64,000 nucleotides of DNA from assembly GCF_014855495.1 (NCBI RefSeq), contig NZ_JACYFJ010000002.1, forward strand, positions 1 through 64,000, in the 5' to 3' direction. The position numbers and the translations under genes are program-made. The stretch's first letter is position 1, and every line of letters starts with the position of its first letter. Source of the stretch: Euzebyella saccharophila (GTDB lineage: Bacteria > Bacteroidota > Bacteroidia > Flavobacteriales > Flavobacteriaceae). Under the pieces are notes generated by a model that was given only the letters and a program-made list of their open reading frames with translations, did no database searches and was not told the origin of the DNA. Positions 51,349 to 61,881 of the stretch are shown piece after piece.

Positions 51349-52535
51349 ATAACAGTAAAGCCTTATTTGCATTAGCAGTGGGCGGCTTTGGAATTGGACT
51401 TACGGAATTTGTAATCATGGGGATTCTCCCTGATGTTGCCAAAGGATTGAATATTACCATTCCGGAGGCTGGTCATTTTATAGCGGCTTATGCCTTGGGA
51501 GTTGTGGTCGGAGCGCCCCTATTATCGCGTTTTAGTACCAAAATGAATTCGCGAATCATACTGTTAATGTTAATGGGGTGGTTTACCTTGTTCAATACCT
51601 TATCAGGTTTGGCACCTAATTATACGACCTTATTGATAATGCGATTCTTGTCAGGGTTGCCACATGGTGCCTTTTTCGGTATAGGCGCTGTTGTAGCCGG
51701 AAAATTGGCTCGTGAAGGTAAGGCGGCAAGGGCTATAGCCGTTATGTTTAGCGGGTTGACCATTGCGAACGTCATCGGTGTACCGGCAGGCACCTATATA
51801 GGTCACCACTACGATTGGAGTATTTCTTTCTACATGGTTGGTATCGTTGGTCTGATGGCGGTCAGCAGTATTTTATTATGGATGCCGAAGTTTGAACCCC
51901 AAAAGCCGCAACCTTATTCAAAAGAGAATAAAGGACTCAAGAATGGTGAGTTATGGGCTTTGATTGCTCTAACGACTATTGGTACTGGCGGATTTTTCGC
52001 GTGGTATAGCTACATAGCCCCGTTAATTACCGATGTTGCCGGATGGGGCGAACATATGGTAGGTTATGCCATGATTTTGGCCGGTCTCGGAATGGTGTTC
52101 GGAAATTTTATCGGAGCCAAAATGGCGGAACTATTTTCTCCTTTGAGGGCAGTAGCCATAAGTTTATCTCTGATGGTAATTCTTTTGCTGATCAATTCCG
52201 TCTTGGCCTTTAACCCTTACGTGGTATTGGTAATGACCTTTTTGGTTGGTATGGCTGCCTTTACGGTGTCGACGCCTATTCAGATGGCTATTATTAATAC
52301 GTCAAAAGGAAACGAAATGTTAGGCTCCTCAATGAACCAAAGTGCCTTTAACATGGGGAATGCCTCTGGGGCCTATTTGGCAGGATTACCAATGACCTTT
52401 GGCTTAAGCGTAGTTTATGCAGGGATCGTAGGTTCTGTTTTAGCTGGATTAGGGGTAATGATAGCTGTTGGAATTATCCTTTACAGGAGGCACAAAGCAG
52501 GCTATAGCCTTAAAAAAATGGCCTTTGGGAATTAG
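51333..52535 (+). CDS. MFS transporter, DHA1-type exporter
   Basis: A 400-residue protein with 12 membrane segments. FALAVGGFGIGLTEFVIMGILPDVAKGLNITIPEAGHFIAAYALGV is the characteristic first two spans of AraJ/YdhP-like drug:H+ antiporter-1 members, and LMIMRFLSGLPHGAFFGIGAVVAGKLA is the signature of span 4-5. Such proteins export sugars, amino acids or drugs. Its position between the ilv and leu clusters would fit amino-acid export, but this is only inference from context. Confidence 0.88.
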   Translation: MDTKINNSKALFALAVGGFGIGLTEFVIMGILPDVAKGLNITIPEAGHFIAAYALGVVVGAPLLSRFSTKMNSRIILLMLMGWFTLFNTLSGLAPNYTTLLIMRFLSGLPHGAFFGIGAVVAGKLAREGKAARAIAVMFSGLTIANVIGVPAGTYIGHHYDWSISFYMVGIVGLMAVSSILLWMPKFEPQKPQPYSKENKGLKNGELWALIALTTIGTGGFFAWYSYIAPLITDVAGWGEHMVGYAMILAGLGMVFGNFIGAKMAELFSPLRAVAISLSLMVILLLINSVLAFNPYVVLVMTFLVGMAAFTVSTPIQMAIINTSKGNEMLGSSMNQSAFNMGNASGAYLAGLPMTFGLSVVYAGIVGSVLAGLGVMIAVGIILYRRHKAGYSLKKMAFGN

Positions 52536-52560
52536 GAAATAAAGATTATTAACGCAAACT

Positions 52561-52589
52561 AAAAAGACCGGCAAAAGCCGGTCTTTTTT
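52561..52589. terminator. bidirectional terminator, MFS gene and leuB
   Basis: AAAAAGACCGGC pairs with GCCGGTCTTTTT around AAAA, with A- and T-runs on both sides; it serves the two converging units. Confidence 0.92.
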
Positions 52590-52609
52590 ATTAATGATTA
52601 TACAATGCA

Positions 52610-53665
52610 TTAGATATTTTCTGCCAGCCAATTGCCAACCTCACTTGTTTTATAAGATTTTCCACCTTCGGACAAGTCTTCGGTTACCACCCCTTCAGAA
52701 AGGGATTTGTTCACCACTCTTCTAATATCATCTGCTTCTTGCTGAAGCCCTAAATCTTCAAACATCATGGCTGCTGAAAGTACCGTTGCCAATGGGTTCG
52801 CGATATCTTTACCGGCCGCTTGCGGATAGGACCCATGAATGGGTTCGTATAAGGAAACTTCACTTCCTACTGAGGCCGAAGGCATTAGTCCCATAGATCC
52901 TGAAATAACGGAAGCTTCATCCGTTAAAATATCACCAAAAAGATTTTCAGTAATAATTACATCATAGGCCTTGGGCCATTGTACCAAACGCATGGCAACC
53001 GCGTCTACAAACTCATAGGAAACTTCTACTTCAGGGTAGTCTTTTTCCATGGCTTGTACCGTTTCCCTCCACAAACGGGAAGATTCCAATACGTTTGCCT
53101 TATCAACACAACAAAGTTTTTTACCTCTGGTCATGGCCATTTCAAACCCTTTTTTAGCCAAGCGCTGAATTTCCGAACGTGTATAGGTCATGGTATCATA
53201 AGCGGTGTTACCGTCATCTTCTCTACCGCGTTTTCCAAAATAGACGCCACCTGTCAATTCACGTAGAATAATTAAATCGGTACCTTCGATTCTTTCCCTT
53301 TTTAAAGGGGACTTGTCAATCAAGGATGGAAAAGTAAATGTGGGTCTCACATTGGCAAAAAGGCCTAATTTCTGACGCATTTTTAATAAACCTTGCTCAG
53401 GACGAACTTTTGCTGATGGGTCGTTATCAAAACGAGGATGCCCAATAGCCCCGAAAAGGACGGCATCGGAGGTAGCACAGATTTCGTGCGTATCATCAGG
53501 GTAGGGCTCACCAACTTTATCAATGGCCGCTGCACCGGTCAAGGCAGGCTTCCAACTGATTTCATGGTTGTATTTTTTTGCAATGGCATCACTTACCTTT
53601 ACGGCTTGATCAATAACTTCTGGGCCTATTCCGTCTCCGGCCAAAAGAGCAATATTTAGCTTCAT
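52610..53665 (-). CDS. leuB: 3-isopropylmalate dehydrogenase
   Basis: A 351-residue NAD-dependent decarboxylating dehydrogenase of leucine synthesis. LLAGDGIGPEVIDQAVKV at the start, LKRERIEGTDLIILRELTGGVYFGKRGRE (substrate Arg and Tyr) near 120 and the C-terminal EPIHGSYPQAAGKDIANPLATVLSAAMM are typical. Last gene of the leftward leuCDAB operon; 58 bp after leuA. Confidence 0.95.
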   Translation of the reverse strand: MKLNIALLAGDGIGPEVIDQAVKVSDAIAKKYNHEISWKPALTGAAAIDKVGEPYPDDTHEICATSDAVLFGAIGHPRFDNDPSAKVRPEQGLLKMRQKLGLFANVRPTFTFPSLIDKSPLKRERIEGTDLIILRELTGGVYFGKRGREDDGNTAYDTMTYTRSEIQRLAKKGFEMAMTRGKKLCCVDKANVLESSRLWRETVQAMEKDYPEVEVSYEFVDAVAMRLVQWPKAYDVIITENLFGDILTDEASVISGSMGLMPSASVGSEVSLYEPIHGSYPQAAGKDIANPLATVLSAAMMFEDLGLQQEADDIRRVVNKSLSEGVVTEDLSEGGKSYKTSEVGNWLAENI

Positions 53666-53723
53666 CTATTTTAGCTTTATGCCGCGCGCCATTCGCTTCT
53701 TGCAAGTGGGGCGAAGTGTTTAA

Positions 53724-55241
53724 TTAAATTATATTCAACATTTTTTCAGTGGCCTTAATGGCAGATACCGTTTGATCGGAATCCAGACCTCGGGATGTAA
53801 ATTCCTTCCCATTGGCGTTCCACGTGATGATGGTTTCACAAAGGGCATCGGAATTACTACCGGGAGGTATTCTTACTGAATAATCTACCAATTTGGGCAG
53901 TTCCATTTTTTGGGTGCTATAAATTTTCCGCAAGGCATTCATAAAAGCATCATACTGCCCATCTCCAGATGCATTTTCTTCAAATGATTTTCCATTGATT
54001 TCTACCGATAGGGTAGTGGAGGGGCGAAGGCCTTTGGAATGGGTAAGCACATACGATTTTACAAAGACCTTTTGTTGATAGTCCGTATCCAGTACATCGG
54101 AAATTATATAGGGCAGATCTTCCTTGGTGACCTTTTCTTTTTTATCACCTAATTCAATGATTCTTGCCGTTACCTTTTTTAGTTCCTCATCGTTTAATGT
54201 AAGGCCCAGTTCTTGCAAATTCTTTTGAATATTTGCCTTTCCGGACATTTTACCTAGGGCGTATTTGCGTTTTCTGCCAAAACGCTCAGGCATTAAATCA
54301 CTAAAGTAGAGGTTCTTTTTACTGTCACCATCAGCATGAATACCAGCAGTTTGTGTGAATACATTTTCTCCAACAATAGGTTTATTGGCGGGGATGCCCA
54401 CCCCGGTAAAGGCAGAAACCAACTTACTAACCCTGTATAAGGCTTTCTCGTTTACTTGTATGCTAACCTCAGGAAGAAAATCATTAATTACGGCAATGGC
54501 GCTCGCCATGGGTGCGTTTCCAGCTCGTTCTCCCATTCCGTTGACGGTAAGGTGTAAGCCATGGCAACCTGCTTTTACGGCTTCCATAATATTGGCAACA
54601 CCTAAATCGTAGTCGTTATGACCGTGAAAATCGATATGTAATTGCGGGAATTTTTCAATAATCTCAGAAAGGAATTCCTTGGTTTCCGTGTGGGTCAATA
54701 TGCCCAAGGTATCTGGCAACAAAACCCTTTTTACGGGCTGCGTGGTAAGGAATTCAAGAAATTCCATTACATAACCCTTGGAGTTGCGCATACCATTGCT
54801 CCAATCTTCTAAATAAATATTGGTTACAAAACCGCGTTCGGTCGCTTGGGTAAAAATATCGGCTATATCTTTAAAATGCTCTTTGGGCGTTTTTTTAAGC
54901 TGATATTTTAAGTGGTTCATAGAACCTTTGGTGAGCAGATTTTGGGTAATTGCCCCTGCTTTTTGCATCCAATCCAATGAAACTCCGCCGTCTACAAAAG
55001 TGAGCACTTCCACTTTTTCTAAAAACTGTTGCTCACCGGCCCATTGGGTAATCTGTTTTACAGCATCTAGTTCACCTTCAGATACCCTGGCCGAAGCCAC
55101 TTCAATACGGTCTACTTTTAACTCTTCCAGTAAAAGTTTGGCAAGCGTTAGCTTTTCAGAAGAAGTAAATGAGACACCACTTGTTTGTTCCCCATCACGG
55201 AGGGTGGTGTCCATTATTTCCAAGTGTCTTTTCATTTTCAC
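53724..55241 (-). CDS. leuA: 2-isopropylmalate synthase-family enzyme
   Basis: A 505-residue member of the isopropylmalate/citramalate/homocitrate synthase family. MDTTLRDGEQTSGVSF carries the metal-binding Asp and catalytic Arg; DFHGHNDYDLGVAN has the metal His pair; LTVNGMGERAGNAPM follows. The C-terminal part (DYQQKVFVKSYVLTHSKGLRPSTTLSVEINGK...) is the LeuA dimer regulatory domain for leucine feedback. Being inside the leu operon it most likely makes 2-isopropylmalate; citramalate synthase is the alternative, although ilvA nearby already supplies 2-oxobutyrate. Confidence 0.85.
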   Translation of the reverse strand: MKMKRHLEIMDTTLRDGEQTSGVSFTSSEKLTLAKLLLEELKVDRIEVASARVSEGELDAVKQITQWAGEQQFLEKVEVLTFVDGGVSLDWMQKAGAITQNLLTKGSMNHLKYQLKKTPKEHFKDIADIFTQATERGFVTNIYLEDWSNGMRNSKGYVMEFLEFLTTQPVKRVLLPDTLGILTHTETKEFLSEIIEKFPQLHIDFHGHNDYDLGVANIMEAVKAGCHGLHLTVNGMGERAGNAPMASAIAVINDFLPEVSIQVNEKALYRVSKLVSAFTGVGIPANKPIVGENVFTQTAGIHADGDSKKNLYFSDLMPERFGRKRKYALGKMSGKANIQKNLQELGLTLNDEELKKVTARIIELGDKKEKVTKEDLPYIISDVLDTDYQQKVFVKSYVLTHSKGLRPSTTLSVEINGKSFEENASGDGQYDAFMNALRKIYSTQKMELPKLVDYSVRIPPGSNSDALCETIITWNANGKEFTSRGLDSDQTVSAIKATEKMLNII

Positions 55242-55293
55242 CTAGCGGTTATTAGGTCTCCCTATTTCTTAGAATCCTTAAATATCTAAGCTC

Positions 55294-55890
55294 TTAAAAC
55301 GGTCTTTGTTCAGCAAATTTTTCAATATCCCCCTTAATGTTCAATAGATAGTCAATATCATCGAAACCATTGGTCATATTGCCTTTTTTGTATTTGTTGA
55401 TGTCAAAAGACTCGCTTTCGCCCGTGGCCAAAATGGTCACTTTTTGCTCAGGAAGATTTACTTCAAACTGGGCATTGGGGTCTTTTTCAATTTCCCCGAA
55501 GATTTTCTGTAGAAAAGCGGCACTAACTTGTACGGGTAGAACACCAATGTTCAAGCAGTTGTTTCTAAAGATATCCGCGAAAAAGCTGGAAATTACACAG
55601 CGGAATCCATAATCATACACTGCCCAAGCAGCGTGTTCACGGGAAGAACCAGAACCGAAGTTCTTACCACCCACCAAAATTTGTCCGCTATAAATAGGGT
55701 TGTTGAGGATGAAGTCTTTTTTAGGAGTATTATCTTGATTGTACCTCCAGTCTCTAAATAAATTATCTCCAAAACCTTTTCTTTCCGTCGCCTTTAAAAA
55801 GCGTGCAGGAATTATCTGGTCCGTATCCACATTTTCAATGGGTAGCGGTACCGCTGAGGAGGTTAAAACATTAAATTTATCGTAAGCCAT
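55294..55890 (-). CDS. leuD: 3-isopropylmalate dehydratase, small subunit
   Basis: A 198-residue LeuD subunit: PIENVDTDQIIPARFLK near 18 and LVGGKNFGSGSSREHAAWAVYDYGFRCVIS near 72-100 are the substrate-recognition motifs. With LeuC it isomerises 2- to 3-isopropylmalate. 53 bp from leuC. Confidence 0.95.
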   Translation of the reverse strand: MAYDKFNVLTSSAVPLPIENVDTDQIIPARFLKATERKGFGDNLFRDWRYNQDNTPKKDFILNNPIYSGQILVGGKNFGSGSSREHAAWAVYDYGFRCVISSFFADIFRNNCLNIGVLPVQVSAAFLQKIFGEIEKDPNAQFEVNLPEQKVTILATGESESFDINKYKKGNMTNGFDDIDYLLNIKGDIEKFAEQRPF

Positions 55891-55943
55891 TTTTCTTTTT
55901 GTTTGGGTCGATGGTTTGTAAAATGACCACCGACATTTGGTTA

Positions 55944-57365
55944 TTAACCAGCTATTGCTTCTTCTTGTAATAATTCTCTAGGGTCCGTTACTTTTCCGGT
56001 AACCGCTGCGGCGGCTGCCACCAACGGACTGGCCAAAAGCGTTCTGGACCCTGGACCTTGTCTTCCCTCAAAATTTCTATTGGAAGTACTCACGGCCAAT
56101 TTACCGGCGGGAATCTTATCGTCGTTCATTGCCAAACAGGCGGAACAACCAGGCTCTCTGAGCTCAAAACCGGCTTCAGTAAAAATATCCAATAGACCTT
56201 CTTCTTTTATAGCGGCTTCCACTTTGTGACTTCCGGGAACCAACCATGCCGTAACATTGTCCGCTATTTTTCTTCCTTTCACAATCGAGGCGAAAGCGCG
56301 GAAATCCTCTATTCTACCGTTAGTGCAACTTCCTATGAAAACATAGTCGATAGGTTTCCCGATCATGGCATCGCCCTCACCAAATTTCATGTAATCCAAA
56401 GACTTCTTATAGGTTGCGGCACCTCCTTGGGTTTCGTCGAAGGTAGGAATCGATTTGCTTATGCCCATGCCCATACCCGGATTGGTACCGTAGGTAATCA
56501 TAGGCTCTATTAGGGTTCCGTCAAAAGTCAGTTCCTTATCAAAAATGGCATCGGCATCGGTATAAAGGGTTTCCCAATATTCCATTGCGGTATCCCAGGC
56601 AGCTCCTTCAGGAGTAAATTCCCTTCCCTTGATATAATCAAAAGTAGTCTGGTCAGGAGCAATCATCCCTCCACGGGCACCCATTTCTATACTCAGGTTA
56701 CAGACCGTCATACGGCCTTCCATGCTCATGTTTTTGAACACATCCCCCGCATATTCTACAAAATATCCGGTTGCACCGGAAGTAGTCAATTGTGAAATGA
56801 TGAACAAAGCAACATCCTTAGGTGTAACCCCGTACTGAAGTTCTCCCGTGATATTGATGCGCATTCTTTTTGGTTTTGGCTGCATGATACATTGGGTGGC
56901 CAATACCATTTCTACTTCTGAAGTTCCTATACCAAATGCTATGGCGCCAAAAGCACCGTGGGTAGAGGTGTGTGAATCTCCACAAACGATGGTAGCCCCA
57001 GGAACGGTAATACCGTATTCAGGACCAACTACGTGAACAATACCATTTTTTTGGTGTCCCAGTCCCCAATAAGAAATACCATGCTCATTGGCATTTTCTT
57101 CCAACATTTTAAGCTGGTTGGCCGAAAGTGGATCCTCCACCGGAAGGTGTTGGTTAAGGGTAGGCGTGTTATGATCTGCGGTGGCAAATGTTTTTTCAGG
57201 GTGCATAACCCCGATACTTCTATTTTTTAAACCAAGAAAGGCAACGGGGCTGGTAACCTCGTGTACCATATGGCGGTCTATGAACAGCACATCTGGGCCG
57301 TCTTCTATTTGGTGGACCACATGGGAATCCCACACTTTATCAAACAATGTTTTTTTAGCACTCAT
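55944..57365 (-). CDS. leuC: 3-isopropylmalate dehydratase, large subunit
   Basis: A 473-residue aconitase-family subunit carrying the 4Fe-4S cluster; cluster Cys in [14 protein letters not shown] and [41 protein letters not shown] and [25 protein letters not shown] are all typical. First gene of leuCDAB. The 200 bp upstream on the minus strand contain no Leu-rich leader peptide or terminator that I can see, so an attenuator like that of ilv seems absent here. Confidence 0.96.
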   Translation of the reverse strand: MSAKKTLFDKVWDSHVVHQIEDGPDVLFIDRHMVHEVTSPVAFLGLKNRSIGVMHPEKTFATADHNTPTLNQHLPVEDPLSANQLKMLEENANEHGISYWGLGHQKNGIVHVVGPEYGITVPGATIVCGDSHTSTHGAFGAIAFGIGTSEVEMVLATQCIMQPKPKRMRINITGELQYGVTPKDVALFIISQLTTSGATGYFVEYAGDVFKNMSMEGRMTVCNLSIEMGARGGMIAPDQTTFDYIKGREFTPEGAAWDTAMEYWETLYTDADAIFDKELTFDGTLIEPMITYGTNPGMGMGISKSIPTFDETQGGAATYKKSLDYMKFGEGDAMIGKPIDYVFIGSCTNGRIEDFRAFASIVKGRKIADNVTAWLVPGSHKVEAAIKEEGLLDIFTEAGFELREPGCSACLAMNDDKIPAGKLAVSTSNRNFEGRQGPGSRTLLASPLVAAAAAVTGKVTDPRELLQEEAIAG

Positions 57366-57564
57366 AGTCTTTCAATTCTAAGCTAACAAATCTAATGAAA
57401 CACCTCGTTTTTTAGAAATTATAACCTCTAAAAATTACGATGTTCAAACTCAAATCAAGCTATTTTCGTATTTATATTTTACTTTCTTTTTATCTAAAGA
57501 TGTGGTAGTTGCGTGGAAATGTGCGAGGTTCTTTATTTATAAGCTTAGCTCTATTTAATGAATT

Positions 57565-59709
57565 CTAACTAATATAATTCCAAATATTTTTATGTTTCAC
57601 AATTTGTGAATAGGCGTGACGAATCGGTAAATTTTCCGGTTTTTCCAATCTAGGGTCGGCCTTAAGTATTTGAATGGCGTAATGCCTTGCAGTTTTTAAG
57701 ATATCGTTGTCTTTGACAATATCGGCAATTTTAAGATTAAGGACACCGCTTTGTTGGGTTCCCATAATATCTCCTGGCCCCCTTAGTTTCAAATCAACTT
57801 CGGCAATTTCAAATCCATCGTTGGTTTGTGTCATGGTATGTAACCGTGTTTTGCTTTCTTCGGAAAGTTTATGTCCGGTCATTAAAATACAGTAACTCTG
57901 GTCCGCACCACGACCTACACGTCCCCTTAATTGATGTAATTGTGAAAGCCCGAATCTTTCGGCACTTTCAATAATCATCACGGAGGCGTTGGGTACGTTT
58001 ACACCAACTTCTATTACGGTTGTAGCCACCATGATTTGAGTTTCCCCCCGTACGAAGCGGTCCATCTCATAATCTTTATCGGCGGGTTTCATCTGCCCAT
58101 GTACAATGGAAATTTGATAATTGGGCATGGGAAAATCACGAGCAATGCTTTCATAACCGTCCATTAAATCTTTGTAATCCAATGCTTCGGATTCCTGTAT
58201 GAGTGGATAAACCACGTATACCTGACGGCCTTTTTTGATTTCGTCCCTTACGAAACCAAAAACTTTTAAGCGATTGGAATCAAACCGATGCACTGTTTTT
58301 ACCGGTTTTCTACCTGGCGGAAGCTCATCAATTACCGAAATGTCCAAATCTCCGTACAAGCTCATGGCCAATGTTCTTGGAATAGGAGTGGCGGTCATCA
58401 CCAAAATATGTGGGGGTAGGGACCCTGCTGAAGTTTCATTATCCGTGTTTTGAGGAGTGCCGCCTTTGTGCCATAGTTTGGCTCTTTGTGCTACCCCAAA
58501 ACGGTGTTGTTCGTCAATAATGGCCAAGCCTAGGTTTTGAAATTGGACCTTGTCTTCCAATAGCGCATGGGTGCCGACCAAAATATGCAGGCTGCCGTTT
58601 TCTAAATTGGAATGAATTACGGTCCGTTCCGATTTTTTCGTAGAGCCTGTCAACAAGGCACAATGGAGTCCTACTTTATCCAAAAGTTCCTTGATGCCCG
58701 AATAATGCTGGTTTGCCAAAATTTCTGTCGGGGCCATTAAACAAGCTTGGTAGCCGTTGTCGATAGCCAATAGCATGGTCATTACCCCAACAATCGTTTT
58801 ACCAGAACCAACGTCGCCTTGCAACAGTCGGTTCATTTGGGCATTGCTGCCCAAATCATGTCTTATTTCTTTAATAACTCGTTTTTGGGCTCCTGTCAGC
58901 TCAAAAGGCAAGTGATGGTCGTAAAATTCTTTAAAATACTCACCCACCTGATCAAAAGGCAGTCCCTTAATTTTTTGCTGCCTCAAGGCCTTTTTGGTGA
59001 GCAATTGTAATTGTATAAAGAAGAGCTCTTCAAATTTTAAACGGAATTGCGCTTTTGCCAGTAACTCTTGGTTTTTAGGGAAATGAATATTTAAAAGCGA
59101 TTCAGCTTTTGGTAAAAGATGTAATTCTTGAAGGATGTTATCTGAAAGGGGTTCGGAAAACCTGGCTTTCGTCTCCAAAAACAATTGCTGCATCATTTTA
59201 CTGACGACCCTATTTGTAATGCCCTTATTGCTTAGTTTTTCGGTGGAGGGATAAATAGGTTGCATACCCACTTTTAATCCTTTTTGGTGTTCGGTAAGCA
59301 GTTCCATGTCCGGGTGGGGCATCGAAAATTTCCCATTGAACCAATTACAGCGACCAAAAATGACATACGCAGTATTCAATTTCAGGTTTTCGCGAATCCA
59401 TTTTTGTCCACGGAACCATACCAGTTCCATATCACCGGTATCATCCACAAAGGTGGCCACCAATCTCTTGCCCCTTTTTTGTTCTACCGTTTTTATGTTG
59501 ACGATTTTACCTGCTATTTGAACATCGGCATTGCTACGCTGTAGCTGGCCAATTTTGTAGTACTGGGTTTTATCAAGATACCGGTTGGGAAATAGATTAA
59601 GTAGATCTTGATAGGTGTGAATACCCAATTCTGACTGCAGGGTTTCCGCCCGGTTGGGGCCAACCCCTTTTAGGTAAACAATGGGAGTTTGCAGGTTTGG
59701 TATATTCAT
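57565..59709 (-). CDS. recG: ATP-dependent DNA helicase RecG
   Basis: A 714-residue RecG helicase that reverses stalled forks and moves Holliday junctions. The N-terminal wedge/OB domain (about 60-160) includes DVQIAGKIVNIKTVEQKRGKRLVATFVDDTGDMELVWF; the SF2 motor shows RLLQGDVGSGKTIVGVM (Walker A), IIDEQHRFGVAQR (motif II), MTATPIPRTLAM (motif III) and QLHQLRGRVGRG (motif VI). Length is normal. Single gene. Confidence 0.96.
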   Translation of the reverse strand: MNIPNLQTPIVYLKGVGPNRAETLQSELGIHTYQDLLNLFPNRYLDKTQYYKIGQLQRSNADVQIAGKIVNIKTVEQKRGKRLVATFVDDTGDMELVWFRGQKWIRENLKLNTAYVIFGRCNWFNGKFSMPHPDMELLTEHQKGLKVGMQPIYPSTEKLSNKGITNRVVSKMMQQLFLETKARFSEPLSDNILQELHLLPKAESLLNIHFPKNQELLAKAQFRLKFEELFFIQLQLLTKKALRQQKIKGLPFDQVGEYFKEFYDHHLPFELTGAQKRVIKEIRHDLGSNAQMNRLLQGDVGSGKTIVGVMTMLLAIDNGYQACLMAPTEILANQHYSGIKELLDKVGLHCALLTGSTKKSERTVIHSNLENGSLHILVGTHALLEDKVQFQNLGLAIIDEQHRFGVAQRAKLWHKGGTPQNTDNETSAGSLPPHILVMTATPIPRTLAMSLYGDLDISVIDELPPGRKPVKTVHRFDSNRLKVFGFVRDEIKKGRQVYVVYPLIQESEALDYKDLMDGYESIARDFPMPNYQISIVHGQMKPADKDYEMDRFVRGETQIMVATTVIEVGVNVPNASVMIIESAERFGLSQLHQLRGRVGRGADQSYCILMTGHKLSEESKTRLHTMTQTNDGFEIAEVDLKLRGPGDIMGTQQSGVLNLKIADIVKDNDILKTARHYAIQILKADPRLEKPENLPIRHAYSQIVKHKNIWNYIS

Positions 59710-59787
59710 GCGACTAAAATAGGAGTTCGGTAAAAGATTAGCAACACTATGTGGACGAGGGTTTCTTCTTTACCTTATTAAAAAGGT

Positions 59788-59795
59788 TAAATTTG
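59788..59795 (+). promoter_or_regulatory. -7 element of M1 peptidase gene
   Basis: TAAATTTG, exact TAnnTTTG, 25 bases before the start codon, the same distance as at lpdA. Confidence 0.4.
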
Positions 59796-59820
59796 GTTCA
59801 GCTTTTGAGTTAAACTCTAT

Positions 59821-61881
59821 ATGACCCGAATTTTTTTTCCGTTTTTTTTATTATTGGTGAGCTCTCTTTATGCTCAGAATCAAGATAAAGTAAACTTTAC
59901 TGAAGCCAAAGTTTTGGTGGAGCCTCTTCCTTTTGAGAAGGCCGTAAAAGGTACGGTTACCTATCAGTTTACGGTATTGGCAAATGTGGATTCAGTCTTT
60001 TTGGATGCGCATCAAATGCAATTTTTTAAGGTTCTCTTGAATAATAAGAAAATAAAGTTTCGGGCTACAGAAGAAAAATTAATCATTCCGTATAAATTTA
60101 GAAAGGGTCGTACTTATCAATTGACCACAACCTATTCGGCGCAGCCTAAGCAGACACTTTATTTTTTGGGATGGGACGATGATATTAAAGATAATGAGCA
60201 AATCTGGACCCAAGGTCAGGGAAAGTACACCCGGCATTGGTTGCCTAGTTTTGATGAGATGCAGGAAAAAGTAATTTTTGACCTGAAAATTTTGGTTCCT
60301 AAAGGTTATAAGGTGATTGCAAATGGCAAACTCCTCTCTCAAAAAGATAGCCTTAATAAGACCCTATGGAAGTTTGATATGCAAAACCCCATGAGTAGTT
60401 ATCTCTTGGCTTTTGCCGCTGGAAAATATCAAAAGCAAGAACTGACCTCCAACAGTGGTGTGGCTATCGAAAATTTTCACCTACCAAAAGATAGTGTAAG
60501 AGTAGAACCTACCTACCGTTACACCCAAGAAATTTTCAATTTTTTAGAGGAGGAAATAGGTGTCGCTTATCCATGGCAAAATTATAAGCAGGTACCAGTA
60601 CGTGATTTTTTATATGCGGGAATGGAAAATACGGGAACGACTATTTTTTCCGATGGCTATATGATCGATTCTATCGCCTTTGTCGATAAAAACTATGTAA
60701 ATGTAAATGCTCATGAATTGGCCCATCAGTGGTTTGGGAATCTGGTAACCGAAAAAGATGGTAATCACCATTGGCTACATGAAGGATTTGCCACTTTTTA
60801 CGCCTATTTAGCAGAAAGGGAGATTTTTGGAGACGATTATTTTTATTGGAAATTGTGGGTAACCGCACAAGAACTTCAACGGATATCGGATGCTGACGTA
60901 GGGCAAGCATTGACCGACCCAAAAGCGAGTAGCCTTACGTTTTATGAAAAAGGAGCTTGGGCATTGGTGATTTTAAGGGAAAGAGTAGGGGAAGAGGTAT
61001 TAAAAAAAGGGGTAGCCAATTATTTGGAAAAATATGCCTTCAGGAATGTGACGGTTGATGATTTTCTAACTGAAATTGAAAATGCCGGTCAAACCGACTT
61101 ATCAGACTTTAAGAGTAGCTGGTTAAACGGCACGGAGTTTTTGTGGGAAGAAGCACGGACTTTACTTATTGCTAAGTGTCCTTCAATAAGGTTGTTTTAT
61201 TCCGAAGAAATTAAAAAGGAAAGCTTAGGTAGCTTTTTGGAAGAAGAACACCCCCATCAATTGAAAATAGCCCTTTTGGAGAAGTTTAAATCGGAACTTT
61301 CGAGTGAAGAACTTCTGGAGCTCACCAAAAAAGTGGACGTGCTTACCCGTCAAAAAGCAATACAACTTTTAGAAAACATTCCTCAGAAACTGGAAACGTC
61401 GTTGGTCACCTATCTAGCGGACGATAGTTATATTACCAAAGAATTGGCAATTTATAAATTATGGTCCCAATTTCCTGAAAATCGAAAAAAGTACTTGGAA
61501 GCCACCAAAGATATAGAGGGTCTTCCCAATAAAAATGTACGCTTGCTATGGTTGACTTTAGCGATTATAACACCCGATTTTGAACCTCAAAACACCCCAA
61601 AATTTATTGCTGAATTAGAAGAGTATACTTCTCAGGCCTATACTTGGGAAATACGTCTTGGGGCGTTTCAGTACTTTTCTGAATTAGGTTTTACCGAAAA
61701 ATCCTTGGAGCATCTAATAATGTCCACTGAGCATCACAGTTGGCAGTTTAAAAAATATGCCCGAAATTTAATAGAACAGCTTCTTAAAGAAGATACTTAC
61801 GAGAAGAGAATATCGATGGTTTTTAAAAAACTAAATAGCGGGGAATTACGTTATATGAAAAGCAAATTGGATACAAAATGA
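59821..61881 (+). CDS. M1 family metallopeptidase
   Basis: A 686-residue zinc aminopeptidase with a signal peptide (MTRIFFPFFLLLVSSLYAQ). Substrate motif YAGMENTGTTIFS near 265 and zinc motif NAHELAHQWFGNLVTEKDGNHHWLHEGFATF near 300 are intact, with the downstream Tyr region in TFYEKGAWALVIL. The C-terminal half has helical repeats (EELLELTKKVDVLTRQKAIQLL...). Probably periplasmic peptide trimming. It overlaps the patatin gene by four bases (ATGA). Confidence 0.92.
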   Translation: MTRIFFPFFLLLVSSLYAQNQDKVNFTEAKVLVEPLPFEKAVKGTVTYQFTVLANVDSVFLDAHQMQFFKVLLNNKKIKFRATEEKLIIPYKFRKGRTYQLTTTYSAQPKQTLYFLGWDDDIKDNEQIWTQGQGKYTRHWLPSFDEMQEKVIFDLKILVPKGYKVIANGKLLSQKDSLNKTLWKFDMQNPMSSYLLAFAAGKYQKQELTSNSGVAIENFHLPKDSVRVEPTYRYTQEIFNFLEEEIGVAYPWQNYKQVPVRDFLYAGMENTGTTIFSDGYMIDSIAFVDKNYVNVNAHELAHQWFGNLVTEKDGNHHWLHEGFATFYAYLAEREIFGDDYFYWKLWVTAQELQRISDADVGQALTDPKASSLTFYEKGAWALVILRERVGEEVLKKGVANYLEKYAFRNVTVDDFLTEIENAGQTDLSDFKSSWLNGTEFLWEEARTLLIAKCPSIRLFYSEEIKKESLGSFLEEEHPHQLKIALLEKFKSELSSEELLELTKKVDVLTRQKAIQLLENIPQKLETSLVTYLADDSYITKELAIYKLWSQFPENRKKYLEATKDIEGLPNKNVRLLWLTLAIITPDFEPQNTPKFIAELEEYTSQAYTWEIRLGAFQYFSELGFTEKSLEHLIMSTEHHSWQFKKYARNLIEQLLKEDTYEKRISMVFKKLNSGELRYMKSKLDTK

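Noticed and set aside
57366-57564. Leader-peptide attenuator for the leu operon
   Set aside because: No Leu-rich short frame and no stem with T-run found on the minus strand here.
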